Source: a bacterium (GTDB lineage: Bacteria > Sysuimicrobiota > Sysuimicrobiia > Sysuimicrobiales > Humicultoraceae). From it: a stretch of 34,281 nucleotides of DNA. A program made the translations under genes and the position numbers. Every line of letters begins with the position of its first letter. Within the stretch, counting starts at the first letter, position 1. The notes below the pieces were generated by a model that was not told the DNA's origin, searched no databases, and was given only the letters and a program-made list of their open reading frames with translations. The stretch spans positions 1 to 34,281 of the forward strand of contig JASEHJ010000009.1 in assembly GCA_030018905.1 (NCBI GenBank), in the 5' to 3' direction. Below are positions 27,217 through 34,281 of the stretch, piece after piece.

Positions 27217-27269
27217 GGCAGTGGTCCCGCGGTCCAGGTGCGAGAAGATTGCGCCTGCCCACCGGACAC

Positions 27270-27275
27270 TATAAG
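27270..27275 (+). promoter_or_regulatory. -10 box before the aminotransferase operon
   Basis: TATAAG lies 39 nt before the aminotransferase ATG. The only -35-like sequence is TTGCGC at 27249-27254 with a short 15-nt spacer. It is the best promoter candidate in this 97-nt gap. Confidence 0.4.
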
Positions 27276-27313
27276 ATGGGGCGTGGCCCACAGGAAGCGA
27301 CCGGGAGTGATGC

Positions 27314-28429
27314 ATGACCCCACGCACCGCGGCGGCGATCTCGATCGCCCGACCGATTATCGGCGAGGAAGAGAAACGGCAGGTCCTTGAGGTTCTCGAC
27401 TCCGGCGTTCTTATCGCTGGCCGCCGGGTCGCGGAGTTCGAGGCGGCCTTCGCCGCCTACATCGGCGTCCCCCACGCCGTGGCCACCTCATCGGGCAGTT
27501 CCGCGCTGCAAGTCGCGATGCTCGCGTTGGGGATCGGTCCCGGTGATCGCGTTGTAACGACCCCTTTTACGTTCGCGGCCAGCAGCAACGCCGTGATCCA
27601 CGCGGGCGCGATTCCGGTTTTCGTGGATGTGGACCCAGAGACCTGCAACCTCGATCCCGGCGCAGTTGAGGATCAACTGCGCCGGGGCGGGGTCCGTGCC
27701 ATCCTGGCGGTGCACCTCTACGGGTTGCCCGCCGACATCGTGACCCTTCGCTCGCTTGCCGACCGCTACGGTGTCCTGTTGATCGAGGACTGCGCGCAGG
27801 CGCACGGCGCCGCATCCAGCGGACGGCGTGTGGGATCGTTCGGGGAGGCGGCGATCTTCAGCTTCTACCCGACGAAGAACATGACCACCGGGGAGGGCGG
27901 GATGCTGACCACCGCAGACCCGGCTGTGGCCCGGCGGGCACGCCTTCTGGTGGACCCACGGGGTGAGGCGGAGTACGCCTACGAGGTCGTTGGGTTCAAC
28001 TTCCGCATGACCGAGATGGCTGGGGCCATGGGCACGGTGCAGCTCGCGGCCCTGGAAGGGCGCAACCGGCAGCGGCGGGAACACGCGCGCCGGCTCACGG
28101 AAGGCCTGCGCGGTCTCTCGTGGCTGAGCCTGCCGGTGGAGCCCGACGGCCTGCACCATGTCTACCATCAGTACACGGTGCGCGTGCGGCAGGGCCGGGA
28201 CGCCCTGATTGCCCACCTGGCCAGCGCCGGGATTGGTGCTCGGGTGTACTATCCATCGCTGGTCACGCAAACCCCGGCGTACCGCCGGTTGAGCCTGGAC
28301 GGGATCTACCCCAATGCCTTGCGTCTCACGGGCGAGGTGCTCTCGCTTCCGGTCCATCCCTCACTGGGTGAAGACGATCTGGCCAGGATAGTGTCCGCGG
28401 TGCGCGAGTTCTCCGGGGGTCAGCGGTGA
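27314..28429 (+). CDS. DegT/DnrJ/EryC1/StrS family sugar aminotransferase
   Basis: This PLP enzyme transfers an amino group to a keto-sugar nucleotide. The 371-residue product has the N-terminal segment IARPIIGEEEKRQVLEVLDSG, the cofactor region SSGSSALQVAML, VDVDPETCNLDP, LLIEDCAQAHGA, the PLP lysine in SFYPTKNMTTGEGG, and the substrate-loop FNFRMTEMAGAMG. GGGAG stands 7 nt before ATG 27314. It overlaps a Gfo/Idh dehydrogenase, the same enzyme pair that makes amino-sugar nucleotides such as the WbpB/WbpE 3-amino-hexuronates. No glycosyltransferase or other polysaccharide gene is present, so the final product is unknown. Confidence 0.9.
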   Translation: MTPRTAAAISIARPIIGEEEKRQVLEVLDSGVLIAGRRVAEFEAAFAAYIGVPHAVATSSGSSALQVAMLALGIGPGDRVVTTPFTFAASSNAVIHAGAIPVFVDVDPETCNLDPGAVEDQLRRGGVRAILAVHLYGLPADIVTLRSLADRYGVLLIEDCAQAHGAASSGRRVGSFGEAAIFSFYPTKNMTTGEGGMLTTADPAVARRARLLVDPRGEAEYAYEVVGFNFRMTEMAGAMGTVQLAALEGRNRQRREHARRLTEGLRGLSWLSLPVEPDGLHHVYHQYTVRVRQGRDALIAHLASAGIGARVYYPSLVTQTPAYRRLSLDGIYPNALRLTGEVLSLPVHPSLGEDDLARIVSAVREFSGGQR

Positions 28430-29361
28430 GCGCTCTCCCGATCCGCATCGGCGTAGTCGGCCTGGGACAGTGGGGGCGGCACCACGCCCGCATCCTGGCT
28501 TCTCTGCCCGGCGTAGCACTTGCTGGTGTCGCCGACCTCGACCCCAGGGAAGTGCGCGCCGCGGTTGATCGCTTCGAGGTCAGGGGGTTTTCGGACTACC
28601 GCGAGATGATCGGACGGGTAGACGCCGTCAGCGTCGTTGTCCCGACGATACACCACTACCGCGTGGCCCGTGACTTCCTTGATGCCGGCGTGCACGTGCT
28701 TCTGGAAAAGCCGATGACCGCAACGGTTGAGGAAGCAGAGCGCTTGGTTACCCTCAACGAACGCCGCGGTACCGTGATGCTGGTGGGGCACGTCGAGCGG
28801 TTCAAGCCGATAGTCCATCGCATGCACGAGATTGTGTCCGAGCCGCTCTTCATACAGGCGCGACGCGTCCGGCCCTTCGATCCGCACAGGGTCATGGACG
28901 TTGGCGTCGTGCTCGATCTGATGATTCACGACATTGACATCGTGCTCTCGCTCGCGCCCGGCCGCGTCGCTGAGGTGGGCGGCGTGGGGGTGTGCGTGCA
29001 CAACAGCCACGAGGACCTGGCGGTGGGCCACCTGACGATGGAGAGCGGCTGCCGGATCACGCTGACTGCCAGCCGCGTGGCAGCGGTCAAGGCCGTGGAT
29101 ACCGAGGTCACGATGTCCGACCGCACGGTCCACCTCGACTACCTTCGAGAGACCATAAGCATCCGGCGCTTCAACGGCGAACACCAGCGGATCTCGCTGG
29201 ACGGTGAGGAGCCCCTGCGGACTGAGATCGCGCACTTCATCGCTTGCGTGCGTGGGGAGGCCCGCCCGCGGGTGAGCGCAGAGGACGGCTGCCACGCAGT
29301 CCAGGTCAGTCATCGGCTGCTCAACAGCCTGGTCAGCATAGTCCCCAGGGTCCACGCATAG
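28426..29361 (+). CDS. Gfo/Idh/MocA family NAD(P)-dependent oxidoreductase
   Basis: This is a predicted sugar or sugar-nucleotide dehydrogenase of 311 residues. The N-terminal Rossmann domain begins IRIGVVGLGQWGRHHARIL, and the family's catalytic-lysine motif is LLEKPMT. The C-terminal alpha/beta domain carries GHVERFKPI and a histidine-bearing helix VVLDLMIHDIDIVL, which usually supplies the catalytic acid/base. It overlaps the aminotransferase as GTGA. The likely job is making the keto sugar that the aminotransferase uses. myo-Inositol dehydrogenase has the same fold but not this partnership. Confidence 0.87.
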   Translation: MSALPIRIGVVGLGQWGRHHARILASLPGVALAGVADLDPREVRAAVDRFEVRGFSDYREMIGRVDAVSVVVPTIHHYRVARDFLDAGVHVLLEKPMTATVEEAERLVTLNERRGTVMLVGHVERFKPIVHRMHEIVSEPLFIQARRVRPFDPHRVMDVGVVLDLMIHDIDIVLSLAPGRVAEVGGVGVCVHNSHEDLAVGHLTMESGCRITLTASRVAAVKAVDTEVTMSDRTVHLDYLRETISIRRFNGEHQRISLDGEEPLRTEIAHFIACVRGEARPRVSAEDGCHAVQVSHRLLNSLVSIVPRVHA

Positions 29362-29380
29362 TTCGCAAGGGAGCACAACC

Positions 29381-30028
29381 GTGAAGGCGCGGGAGATCGC
29401 CCTATCAGGCGTCATGACGGCGCTTGTCTTCGTCGTCACGAGGGCCTTCGCTCTCCCCATACCGCAGACGAAGGGGTTCTTCAATCTGGGCGAGGCCGGC
29501 GTCTATGCTTCGGCGCTGTTGTTCGGCCCATTGGTAGGCGCGCTGGCGGGCGGGGTCGGCTCGGCGCTGGCCGATCTCTCGTTGGGCTACGCTCAATACG
29601 CGCCGTTCACGCTTGTCATCAAAGGACTTGAAGGCGCGGTCGTGGGCCTGGTGGCGCGGACGGTCAGCCCAGGGGTCTGGCGGTTCGGCCTGGGTGCCGG
29701 CGCGATCGCCGCGGTGGTTCTGCTGGCGGCAGAAGCCCTTGCCGTGCGCGTGGCGGCGGCGGTGCTTCTGGGGGTTGCGGCTGGAGGGCTGCTGCTTCTG
29801 CGCTCTGAGGGCGGGAGCCGGGTTGCGGCCAGGGTGTTCGGCATGATGGCCGGCGGGTTGATAATGGTCGTAGGCTACTTCGTGACGCAGGCCTACCTGC
29901 TCGGCCTGGGGGTGCTGCCCGCCCTCGCCGAGGTGTCCTACAACCTTGTCCAGGTCTCGGTCGGAACCGTCGCCGGTTTGGCGGCTTCGGTGGCCTTCGA
30001 CCGCGCCCTGCCGGCTCGACCCCTGTGA
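29381..30028 (+). CDS. ECF transporter S component
   Basis: This is a substrate-binding membrane subunit of an energy-coupling-factor vitamin importer. The 215-residue, very hydrophobic product has about six membrane segments and the recurring S-component stretch FNLGEAGVYASALLFGPLVG, followed by GVGSALADLSLGYAQYAPFT. The fold matches the riboflavin/hydroxymethylpyrimidine-type S family. The substrate is not evident, and the shared ECF A, A' and T module is not in the window, so it must be encoded elsewhere. AAGGGAG precedes GTG 29381. It overlaps an AIR-synthase-like gene, which hints at cofactor (possibly thiamin-related) metabolism, by inference only. Confidence 0.8.
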   Translation: MKAREIALSGVMTALVFVVTRAFALPIPQTKGFFNLGEAGVYASALLFGPLVGALAGGVGSALADLSLGYAQYAPFTLVIKGLEGAVVGLVARTVSPGVWRFGLGAGAIAAVVLLAAEALAVRVAAAVLLGVAAGGLLLLRSEGGSRVAARVFGMMAGGLIMVVGYFVTQAYLLGLGVLPALAEVSYNLVQVSVGTVAGLAASVAFDRALPARPL

Positions 30029-31008
30029 GGGTTGGGAAGCTCTCTCCGGCCGAGCTGCGGAACCGGGTCTTTCCGTTTCTGGGGTATCGGCGCGACATCC
30101 TTGAGCACGCCGGGATCGGGCGCGACTGCGCGGTCATTGACTTCGGCGCCGAGGTCTGTGTTGCCACGAGCGATCCCATCACAGGCGCGAGTGAGCATCT
30201 CGGGCGACTCGCCGTGCACGTCGCGTGCAACGACCTGGCCGCCGCCGGCGCGGAGCCCGTGGGCCTGCTGCTGACCCTGCTGCTGGCAGGGGCCAGCGCG
30301 GAGGAGGATCTTGACAGGATCATGCGCGAAGCCGGCGCCGCGGCCCAGACCGTTGGGGTTGAGATCATGGGTGGGCATACGGAGGTGACGCCGGGATTGA
30401 CCCGGCCGCTGGTCGTGAGCGCGGCCATCGGCCGGGCCCCGTCCGGCGGATTCGTGACCGCGGGCGGCGGCCGTCCCGGCGACGCGGTGATCCTAACCAA
30501 GGGGGCGGGTATCGAGGGTACGGCGGTCCTGGCCGCCGATCTGGCCGACCGCCTAAGACCGCTTGTAGGAGAGGCGACGCTTGATCGCGCCCGGAGGTTT
30601 CTCGACCTGATAAGCGTCGTGCCCGAGGGACGCGTGGGTGCCAGGTGCGGAGCGACAGCCATGCATGATGTGACCGAGGGCGGGGTGCTGAACGGGGTTT
30701 GGGAGCTGGCCGAGGCATCTGGATGTGGGGTCCGGCTGGAAGCCGATGCGGTTACGGTGCTCCCCGAGACCCGCCAGATCTGCGAGGTTCTCGGCGCCGA
30801 CCCGTTGGGCCTGATCGGAAGCGGTGCCATGCTGATTGCCATTGCCGACCCCGGCCGGCTTCTGTCGGAGCTGGCGCAGGCGGGCATCGCCGCGGTGGTC
30901 GTCGGGCACCTGGAGCAGAGCGATCGCACGATCATCCGCGCGGGCAGGAGCCTGACGCTGGCGCCTCTCGACCGCGACGAGCTTTGGCGTATCCTGGAAG
31001 CGCCGTAA
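30025..31008 (+). CDS. AIR synthase-related (HypE/ThiL-fold) protein
   Basis: This is a 327-residue member of the PurM/HypE/ThiL/SelD ATP-binding superfamily. It shows VHVACNDLAAAGAEPVGLLL, GGHTEVTPGL and VILTKGAGIEGTAVLA, then MHDVTEGGVLNGVWELAEA, all in HypE-like order. The C-terminus ends LWRILEAP and lacks the cysteine that HypE needs to make thiocyanate, so hydrogenase maturation is unlikely and no hyp genes are near. It begins in a GTGA overlap with the ECF S component. A kinase or cyclo-ligase role in making or salvaging the vitamin imported by that component would fit, but the reaction is unknown. Confidence 0.78.
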   Translation: MRVGKLSPAELRNRVFPFLGYRRDILEHAGIGRDCAVIDFGAEVCVATSDPITGASEHLGRLAVHVACNDLAAAGAEPVGLLLTLLLAGASAEEDLDRIMREAGAAAQTVGVEIMGGHTEVTPGLTRPLVVSAAIGRAPSGGFVTAGGGRPGDAVILTKGAGIEGTAVLAADLADRLRPLVGEATLDRARRFLDLISVVPEGRVGARCGATAMHDVTEGGVLNGVWELAEASGCGVRLEADAVTVLPETRQICEVLGADPLGLIGSGAMLIAIADPGRLLSELAQAGIAAVVVGHLEQSDRTIIRAGRSLTLAPLDRDELWRILEAP

Positions 31009-31012
31009 CCCC

Positions 31013-31885
31013 GTGACGGACGCGCTGCTTCGCGCCATCGGCGCCGAGGGCGCGATTCTCGGCTGCGCTGTGATTGTCACCGGGGTTGTCGAGGAGGCGC
31101 GGCGGAGACACGGGACGCTTCCCACCGCGACGGCCGCGCTCGGACGGGCGCTGTCCGCGGTTGCGATGCTGAGTTCCGGGCTGAAGCCCCGCCAGAGCGT
31201 GATGCTCCGTATCTTGGGCGACGGACCGCTAGGGCCGGTGGTTGCCGACGGCACCGCCGATGGCGCGGTGCGAGGCTACGTTACGAATCCCATTGTGCAC
31301 CTGCCGCCTACGGCCTCGAACAAGCTTGACGTGGGAGCCGCCGTGGGGAGATCGGGCACGATCCACGTGACGCGGGACCTGGGGCTGCGCGATACGTATC
31401 GGGGCAGCGTGCCGTTGGTCTCAGGCGAGGTGGGGGAGGACCTGGCCGCCTATCTGGTCGCCAGCGAGCAGGTTCCCTCGGCGGTTGCGGTGGGGGTCAT
31501 GGTTGCGCCGAGCGGTGAGGTGCCGGCGGCCGGAGGGTGGATGCTCCAGGTGCTGCCTGGCGCGCCCGCGACGATTCCTGCCTTCCTGGAGGAACGCGTG
31601 CGCGCGCTGCAGCCGGTAACGCAGATGATCAGCTCAGGCGCGACGCCGCGGTCCAGAGAAGGTGGCGCGGGTCCTGACCGCGCTCGGCCGCTCGGAGAGC
31701 GATCGGCTGCTGCGCGAGCAGGGAATGGTGGAAGTGCGCTGTCGGTTTTGCGGGGAGCGTTACGAGCTTGGCGCGGATCAGATCGCGGAGGTGTTTGCCT
31801 CGCCCGCGCAGCCCGCGGGCGAGGACGGGGTGGTTACCTCACACGGCTGGCACGCCGCGACCTGAGGCAGGCCGTGCACACCTGA
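31013..31885 (+). CDS. hslO: Hsp33 chaperone HslO, frameshifted and missing its CXC segment
   Basis: Hsp33 is a redox-activated holdase whose C-terminal CXC...CXXC zinc switch opens under oxidative stress. Residues 1-212 are a normal N-terminal domain ([53 protein letters not shown]). Immediately after [13 protein letters not shown] the sequence jumps to RSRE, then loses frame at about 31661. About 25 residues present in Bacillus Hsp33, including the CXC cysteines, are absent. From residue 217 this frame is out-of-register sequence to the stop at 31885. The true C-terminal domain continues in another frame (31662-31865). It is either a real inactivating deletion or an assembly error. Confidence 0.8.
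   Translation: MTDALLRAIGAEGAILGCAVIVTGVVEEARRRHGTLPTATAALGRALSAVAMLSSGLKPRQSVMLRILGDGPLGPVVADGTADGAVRGYVTNPIVHLPPTASNKLDVGAAVGRSGTIHVTRDLGLRDTYRGSVPLVSGEVGEDLAAYLVASEQVPSAVAVGVMVAPSGEVPAAGGWMLQVLPGAPATIPAFLEERVRALQPVTQMISSGATPRSREGGAGPDRARPLGERSAAARAGNGGSALSVLRGALRAWRGSDRGGVCLARAARGRGRGGYLTRLARRDLRQAVHT
31662..31865 (+). pseudogene. hslO: Detached C-terminal zinc domain of Hsp33
   Basis: This frame encodes [17 protein letters not shown], then [23 protein letters not shown], the second half of the Hsp33 redox switch with its CXXC. It would join the N-terminal part as SREKVARV if two bases were restored, or as SREVARV if one were removed. It has no ribosome-binding site and would not be expected to be made alone. 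Its last 32 nt overlap rpmB on the other strand. Confidence 0.75.
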
Positions 31886-32025
31886 GCCCGCTTGTCGACC
31901 CCTTCCACCTTGATCCGCACCTTCTGGAGATTCGGCAGGAACCGGCGCCGCGTTCGCACATGCGAGTGGCTGAAGCTGCCTCCGGCTACCGGCCCCTTTC
32001 CGCAAACCGCGCAACGTCGCGCCAT
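31834..32025 (-). CDS. rpmB: 50S ribosomal protein L28
   Basis: L28 is a small basic protein of the large ribosomal subunit. The 63-residue product has the zinc-ribbon (C+) form, with CAVCGKGP near the start and VCTACLRS near the end, and the family core [17 protein letters not shown]. It is the only confident minus-strand gene in the window. ATG at 32025 is preceded by GAGAGG at a suitable distance, and a promoter lies about 50 nt upstream. Its 3' end overlaps the tail of hslO, which points toward it. Confidence 0.95.
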   Translation of the reverse strand: MARRCAVCGKGPVAGGSFSHSHVRTRRRFLPNLQKVRIKVEGVDKRAQVCTACLRSRRASRVR

Positions 32026-32077
32026 TACACACCTCTCTGGTTCGCATGCCGCATTTCGGCGTCTGGATGACGGCCGG

Positions 32078-32106
32078 ATTCTAGCACAGGTCCATCAGGT
32101 CCGCAA
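32078..32106 (-). promoter_or_regulatory. rpmB: rpmB promoter
   Basis: On the minus strand TTGCGG (32106-32101), a 17-nt spacer and TAGAAT (32083-32078) form a good sigma70-type promoter, with TG two bases before the -10 box (TGCTAGAAT). It gives an mRNA leader of roughly 45 nt before the rpmB start. Confidence 0.65.
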
Positions 32107-32176
32107 CCGTGCAAGGAGAGCCCTTCGGGGCGACGAACATGAAGCCAGACCCGCCGCGAGTTCGGGTCGGTGAGTG

Positions 32177-34281
32177 ATGACCAGGCGCCACGTTGCTTCC
32201 CCCCGCCCACCAACCGCCGCCGCATCAGACCGCCGGCTGGGTCCGCACAACCCCGTGCAGTACCTGCGGGGTGTCGGGCCCTCCCGGGCAGCCCTGCTCT
32301 CCAGGCTGGGCATCAATACGGTGCATGACCTGCTCCTGCACCTTCCCCGACGCCATGAGGACCGGCGGAACCCAACGCCGCTTGGCCGGCTGACCGAGGG
32401 CGCCTATCAGGTGGCCATCGTGCGGGTCGAGCGCGTGCAGACGATCCGGACTCGGCGCGGTACCACGCTGGTCAGGGCAGGCGTGGTGGATGCTACCGGC
32501 GCCGCGCACGCGGTCTGGTTCAATCAGCCCTACCTCGGGCAGAGGCTCTACCGCGGCCGGCAGATCAGCCTATACGGGCGGGTCGAGCGGCTCGGCAGGG
32601 GGCTCCAGTTCGTGTCGCCGGAGGTTGAGGTGCTGGAGGCGGACGCGGATCCCTGGCAGGTCGGACGGCTGGTGCCCGTTTACCCCTCGACCGAGGGGTT
32701 GCCGCAGCGGGCGCTGCGATCGATCGTGCGCGCGGCGCTTGACGGATGCGCGGCCGAACTGCCGGAGCTTCTGCCCGAGGAGTTGCGCCGCCGCATGCAC
32801 CTGCCCGACTTGCGCCAGGCGCTGTGGGCGGCACACTTTCCCGATGATGAGCAGGCGCAGGCCGCGGGCCGACGCCGGCTGGTTTTTGAGGAGCTGCTGG
32901 TCCTGCAACTCGGAATCCTGACACAGCGCCGCGCCCTGCACCTGACACCCAGGCGCGCCACGTACGGGCCGTTCGAGAGCGCGGTTTCCCATCTCCTGGC
33001 ATCGCTGCCGTACGCGCTTACCAGTGCCCAGCAGCGCGTCATCGGCGAGGTACTGGCCGATATGCGGAAACAGGTGCCGATGAATCGGCTCCTGCACGGC
33101 GACGTGGGGTCCGGGAAGACCGTCGTTGCCGCCGCGGCGCTGCTGGCCTGCGTTGAGGGCGGCTGCCAGGGGGCGCTCATGGCTCCGACCGAGATCCTGG
33201 CCGGACAGCACTTCCTGACGATATCGCACCTGCTGGCGCCCCTGGAGGTGGGTGTGCACCTGCTGACCGGCAGCGTGGATGCCTCGGAGCGGGCGGCGGC
33301 GCTGGGTGCGTTGCGGCGCGGCGAACGTTGCGTGATAGTGGGCACGCACGCGCTGCTGGAGGAAGAGGTGATCTTCGATCGGTTGGGCCTGGCGGTTGTA
33401 GACGAGCAGCACCGGTTCGGGGTAATGCAACGATCGCGGTTGCGGCAGAAGGGTCCGGCTCCGGACGTCCTGGTCATGACCGCGACGCCCATCCCCCGCA
33501 CCCTGACGCTCACTGTCTACGGTGACCTCGACGTCTCGGTGCTGGACGAGTTGCCCCCCGGCCGCCACCCGGTGAAGACCCTGGTTCGGCCCATCGCATC
33601 CAGGCCCGCGGCATACGCCTTCGTTCGCGATCAGGTGGCGGCGGGTCGGCAGGCCTTTGTGGTGTGCCCGCTGATCGAGGAGTCGGAGGCCGTGCAGGTG
33701 CGATCGGCCATCGAGCTGGCGCGCGAGCTGTCGGCGGGGCCGCTCGCCGGCATTCGGCTGGACGTGTTGCACGGCCGCCTTTCTCCCTCCCAGCGGGAGG
33801 AGCGGATGGAGGCGCTCCGTGCCGGCGCGATTGACGTACTGGTGGCCACCACGGTGATCGAGGTGGGGATTGACATTCCCAACGCCTCGATCATGATCAT
33901 CGAGGACGCGGACCGCTACGGGCTGGCTCAACTCCACCAGCTGCGCGGTAGGGTGGGCCGCGGTCCTGAGCGCTCCTACTGCGTACTGATCGCAGACCCG
34001 GCGACGGAGGTGGGCCAGCGCCGCCTTGAGGTCATGCGCTCCACCAACGATGGGTTCCGGATCGCCCAGGAGGACCTCAAGCTGCGCGGGCCTGGGGAGG
34101 TTATGGGCGTCCGCCAGCACGGTCTGGGCGGGTTGCGGGTGGCGGACCTGATAGGAGATCTCCCCCTGCTGGAGGAAGCCCGGAGGGGGGCTGAGGCGCT
34201 CTTGCGCGACGACCCCGATCTTGCTTCTCCTGAGGTAGGGGGGCTGGGTGAGGCAGCGCGCCGCCTGGCGGCGGCGCGCGC
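32177..34281 (+). CDS. recG: ATP-dependent DNA helicase RecG, 3' end outside window
   Basis: RecG remodels stalled replication forks and branched DNA. It is absent from the ORF track because no stop is reached before the window ends. I translated the frame from ATG 32177 to the edge, about 701 residues, with no interruption. It has a helix-hairpin region (YLRGVGPSRAALLSRLGI) and a wedge/OB domain (about 75-155). The helicase lobes show Walker A GDVGSGKT, DEQHRFG, MTATPIPRTL, TTVIEVGIDIPNA, and LHQLRGRVGRG. TGA lies directly upstream of GTG 32174/ATG 32177, so only these two starts are possible. Only the last few tens of residues should be missing. Confidence 0.95.
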   Translation, partial: MTRRHVASPRPPTAAASDRRLGPHNPVQYLRGVGPSRAALLSRLGINTVHDLLLHLPRRHEDRRNPTPLGRLTEGAYQVAIVRVERVQTIRTRRGTTLVRAGVVDATGAAHAVWFNQPYLGQRLYRGRQISLYGRVERLGRGLQFVSPEVEVLEADADPWQVGRLVPVYPSTEGLPQRALRSIVRAALDGCAAELPELLPEELRRRMHLPDLRQALWAAHFPDDEQAQAAGRRRLVFEELLVLQLGILTQRRALHLTPRRATYGPFESAVSHLLASLPYALTSAQQRVIGEVLADMRKQVPMNRLLHGDVGSGKTVVAAAALLACVEGGCQGALMAPTEILAGQHFLTISHLLAPLEVGVHLLTGSVDASERAAALGALRRGERCVIVGTHALLEEEVIFDRLGLAVVDEQHRFGVMQRSRLRQKGPAPDVLVMTATPIPRTLTLTVYGDLDVSVLDELPPGRHPVKTLVRPIASRPAAYAFVRDQVAAGRQAFVVCPLIEESEAVQVRSAIELARELSAGPLAGIRLDVLHGRLSPSQREERMEALRAGAIDVLVATTVIEVGIDIPNASIMIIEDADRYGLAQLHQLRGRVGRGPERSYCVLIADPATEVGQRRLEVMRSTNDGFRIAQEDLKLRGPGEVMGVRQHGLGGLRVADLIGDLPLLEEARRGAEALLRDDPDLASPEVGGLGEAARRLAAAR

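Noticed and set aside
27283-27390. Leaderless GTG ORF after the TATAAG box
   Set aside because: It runs out of frame into the aminotransferase gene, which has its own ribosome-binding site; the GTG is more likely just near the transcription start.
29362-29380. Riboswitch before the ECF S component
   Set aside because: The gap to the preceding gene is only 19 nt, too short for any known vitamin riboswitch.
30025-31008. HypE hydrogenase maturation factor
   Set aside because: The C-terminal cysteine is missing and there are no hyp or hydrogenase genes in the window.
32570-34120. 516-codon minus-strand ORF opposite recG
   Set aside because: The plus strand reads as continuous RecG with all helicase motifs, so this is a shadow frame.

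Overview
This window is a GC-rich, densely packed bacterial chromosome segment. Every confident gene except rpmB is on the + strand, and many neighbours share start and stop codons (ATGA, GTGA, TGATG, TAGTG). A type IV pilus secretin with AMIN and STN domains indicates an outer membrane. A ttuB-ttuA-trmI tRNA T-loop modification cluster, a seven-iron ferredoxin and an EF-P with arginine at the loop tip all resemble Thermus and other thermophiles. Promoters of the form TANNNT-N6/7-GTG suggest leaderless mRNAs, as in Deinococcus-Thermus. I infer a thermophilic diderm from the Terrabacteria side of the tree, possibly a Deinococcota-, Armatimonadota- or Sysuimicrobiota(CSP1-3)-like lineage. The sequence alone does not settle the phylum.

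Layout. 1-3084: end of a pilus operon (PilP-like, PilQ, a secreted TPR protein, a lipoprotein), then a hairpin. 3169-4856: promoter, M24 peptidase and efp. 4890-16498: a long run beginning with a possible leader peptide and attenuator before nusB, then ispA, tlyA, nadK, recN, pyrG, ilvE, xerD, and nucleoside salvage (deoB, purine nucleoside phosphorylase, pdp). 16537-24504: short-chain acyl-CoA metabolism, with 3-hydroxyacyl-CoA dehydrogenase, acyl-CoA dehydrogenase, etfB, etfA, a membrane FeS ETF:quinone oxidoreductase, and a two-subunit B12 mutase whose active-site residues fit isobutyryl-CoA mutase. 24501-27216: ttuB, ttuA, trmI, ferredoxin and a START-like protein. 27270-31008: a sugar aminotransferase and Gfo/Idh dehydrogenase pair, an ECF transporter S component and an AIR-synthase-like protein. 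31013-32025: a damaged hslO (Hsp33) meeting rpmB tail to tail. 32177-end: recG, cut by the window edge.

How it works together. The acyl-CoA block can link butyryl/isobutyryl-CoA interconversion to dehydrogenation, with electrons passing through ETF into the membrane quinone pool. DeoB, the phosphorylases and pyrG form a nucleoside salvage and CTP group. TtuB, TtuA and TrmI modify neighbouring positions of the tRNA T-loop (s2T54 and m1A58), a known thermostabilising pair.

No mobile element, CRISPR array or wholly unknown system is visible. The points most worth checking are the mutase reassignment, the C-terminally extended TtuB, the Asn-to-Asp change in the purine nucleoside phosphorylase, the nusB leader, and the hslO deletion that removes its redox switch.
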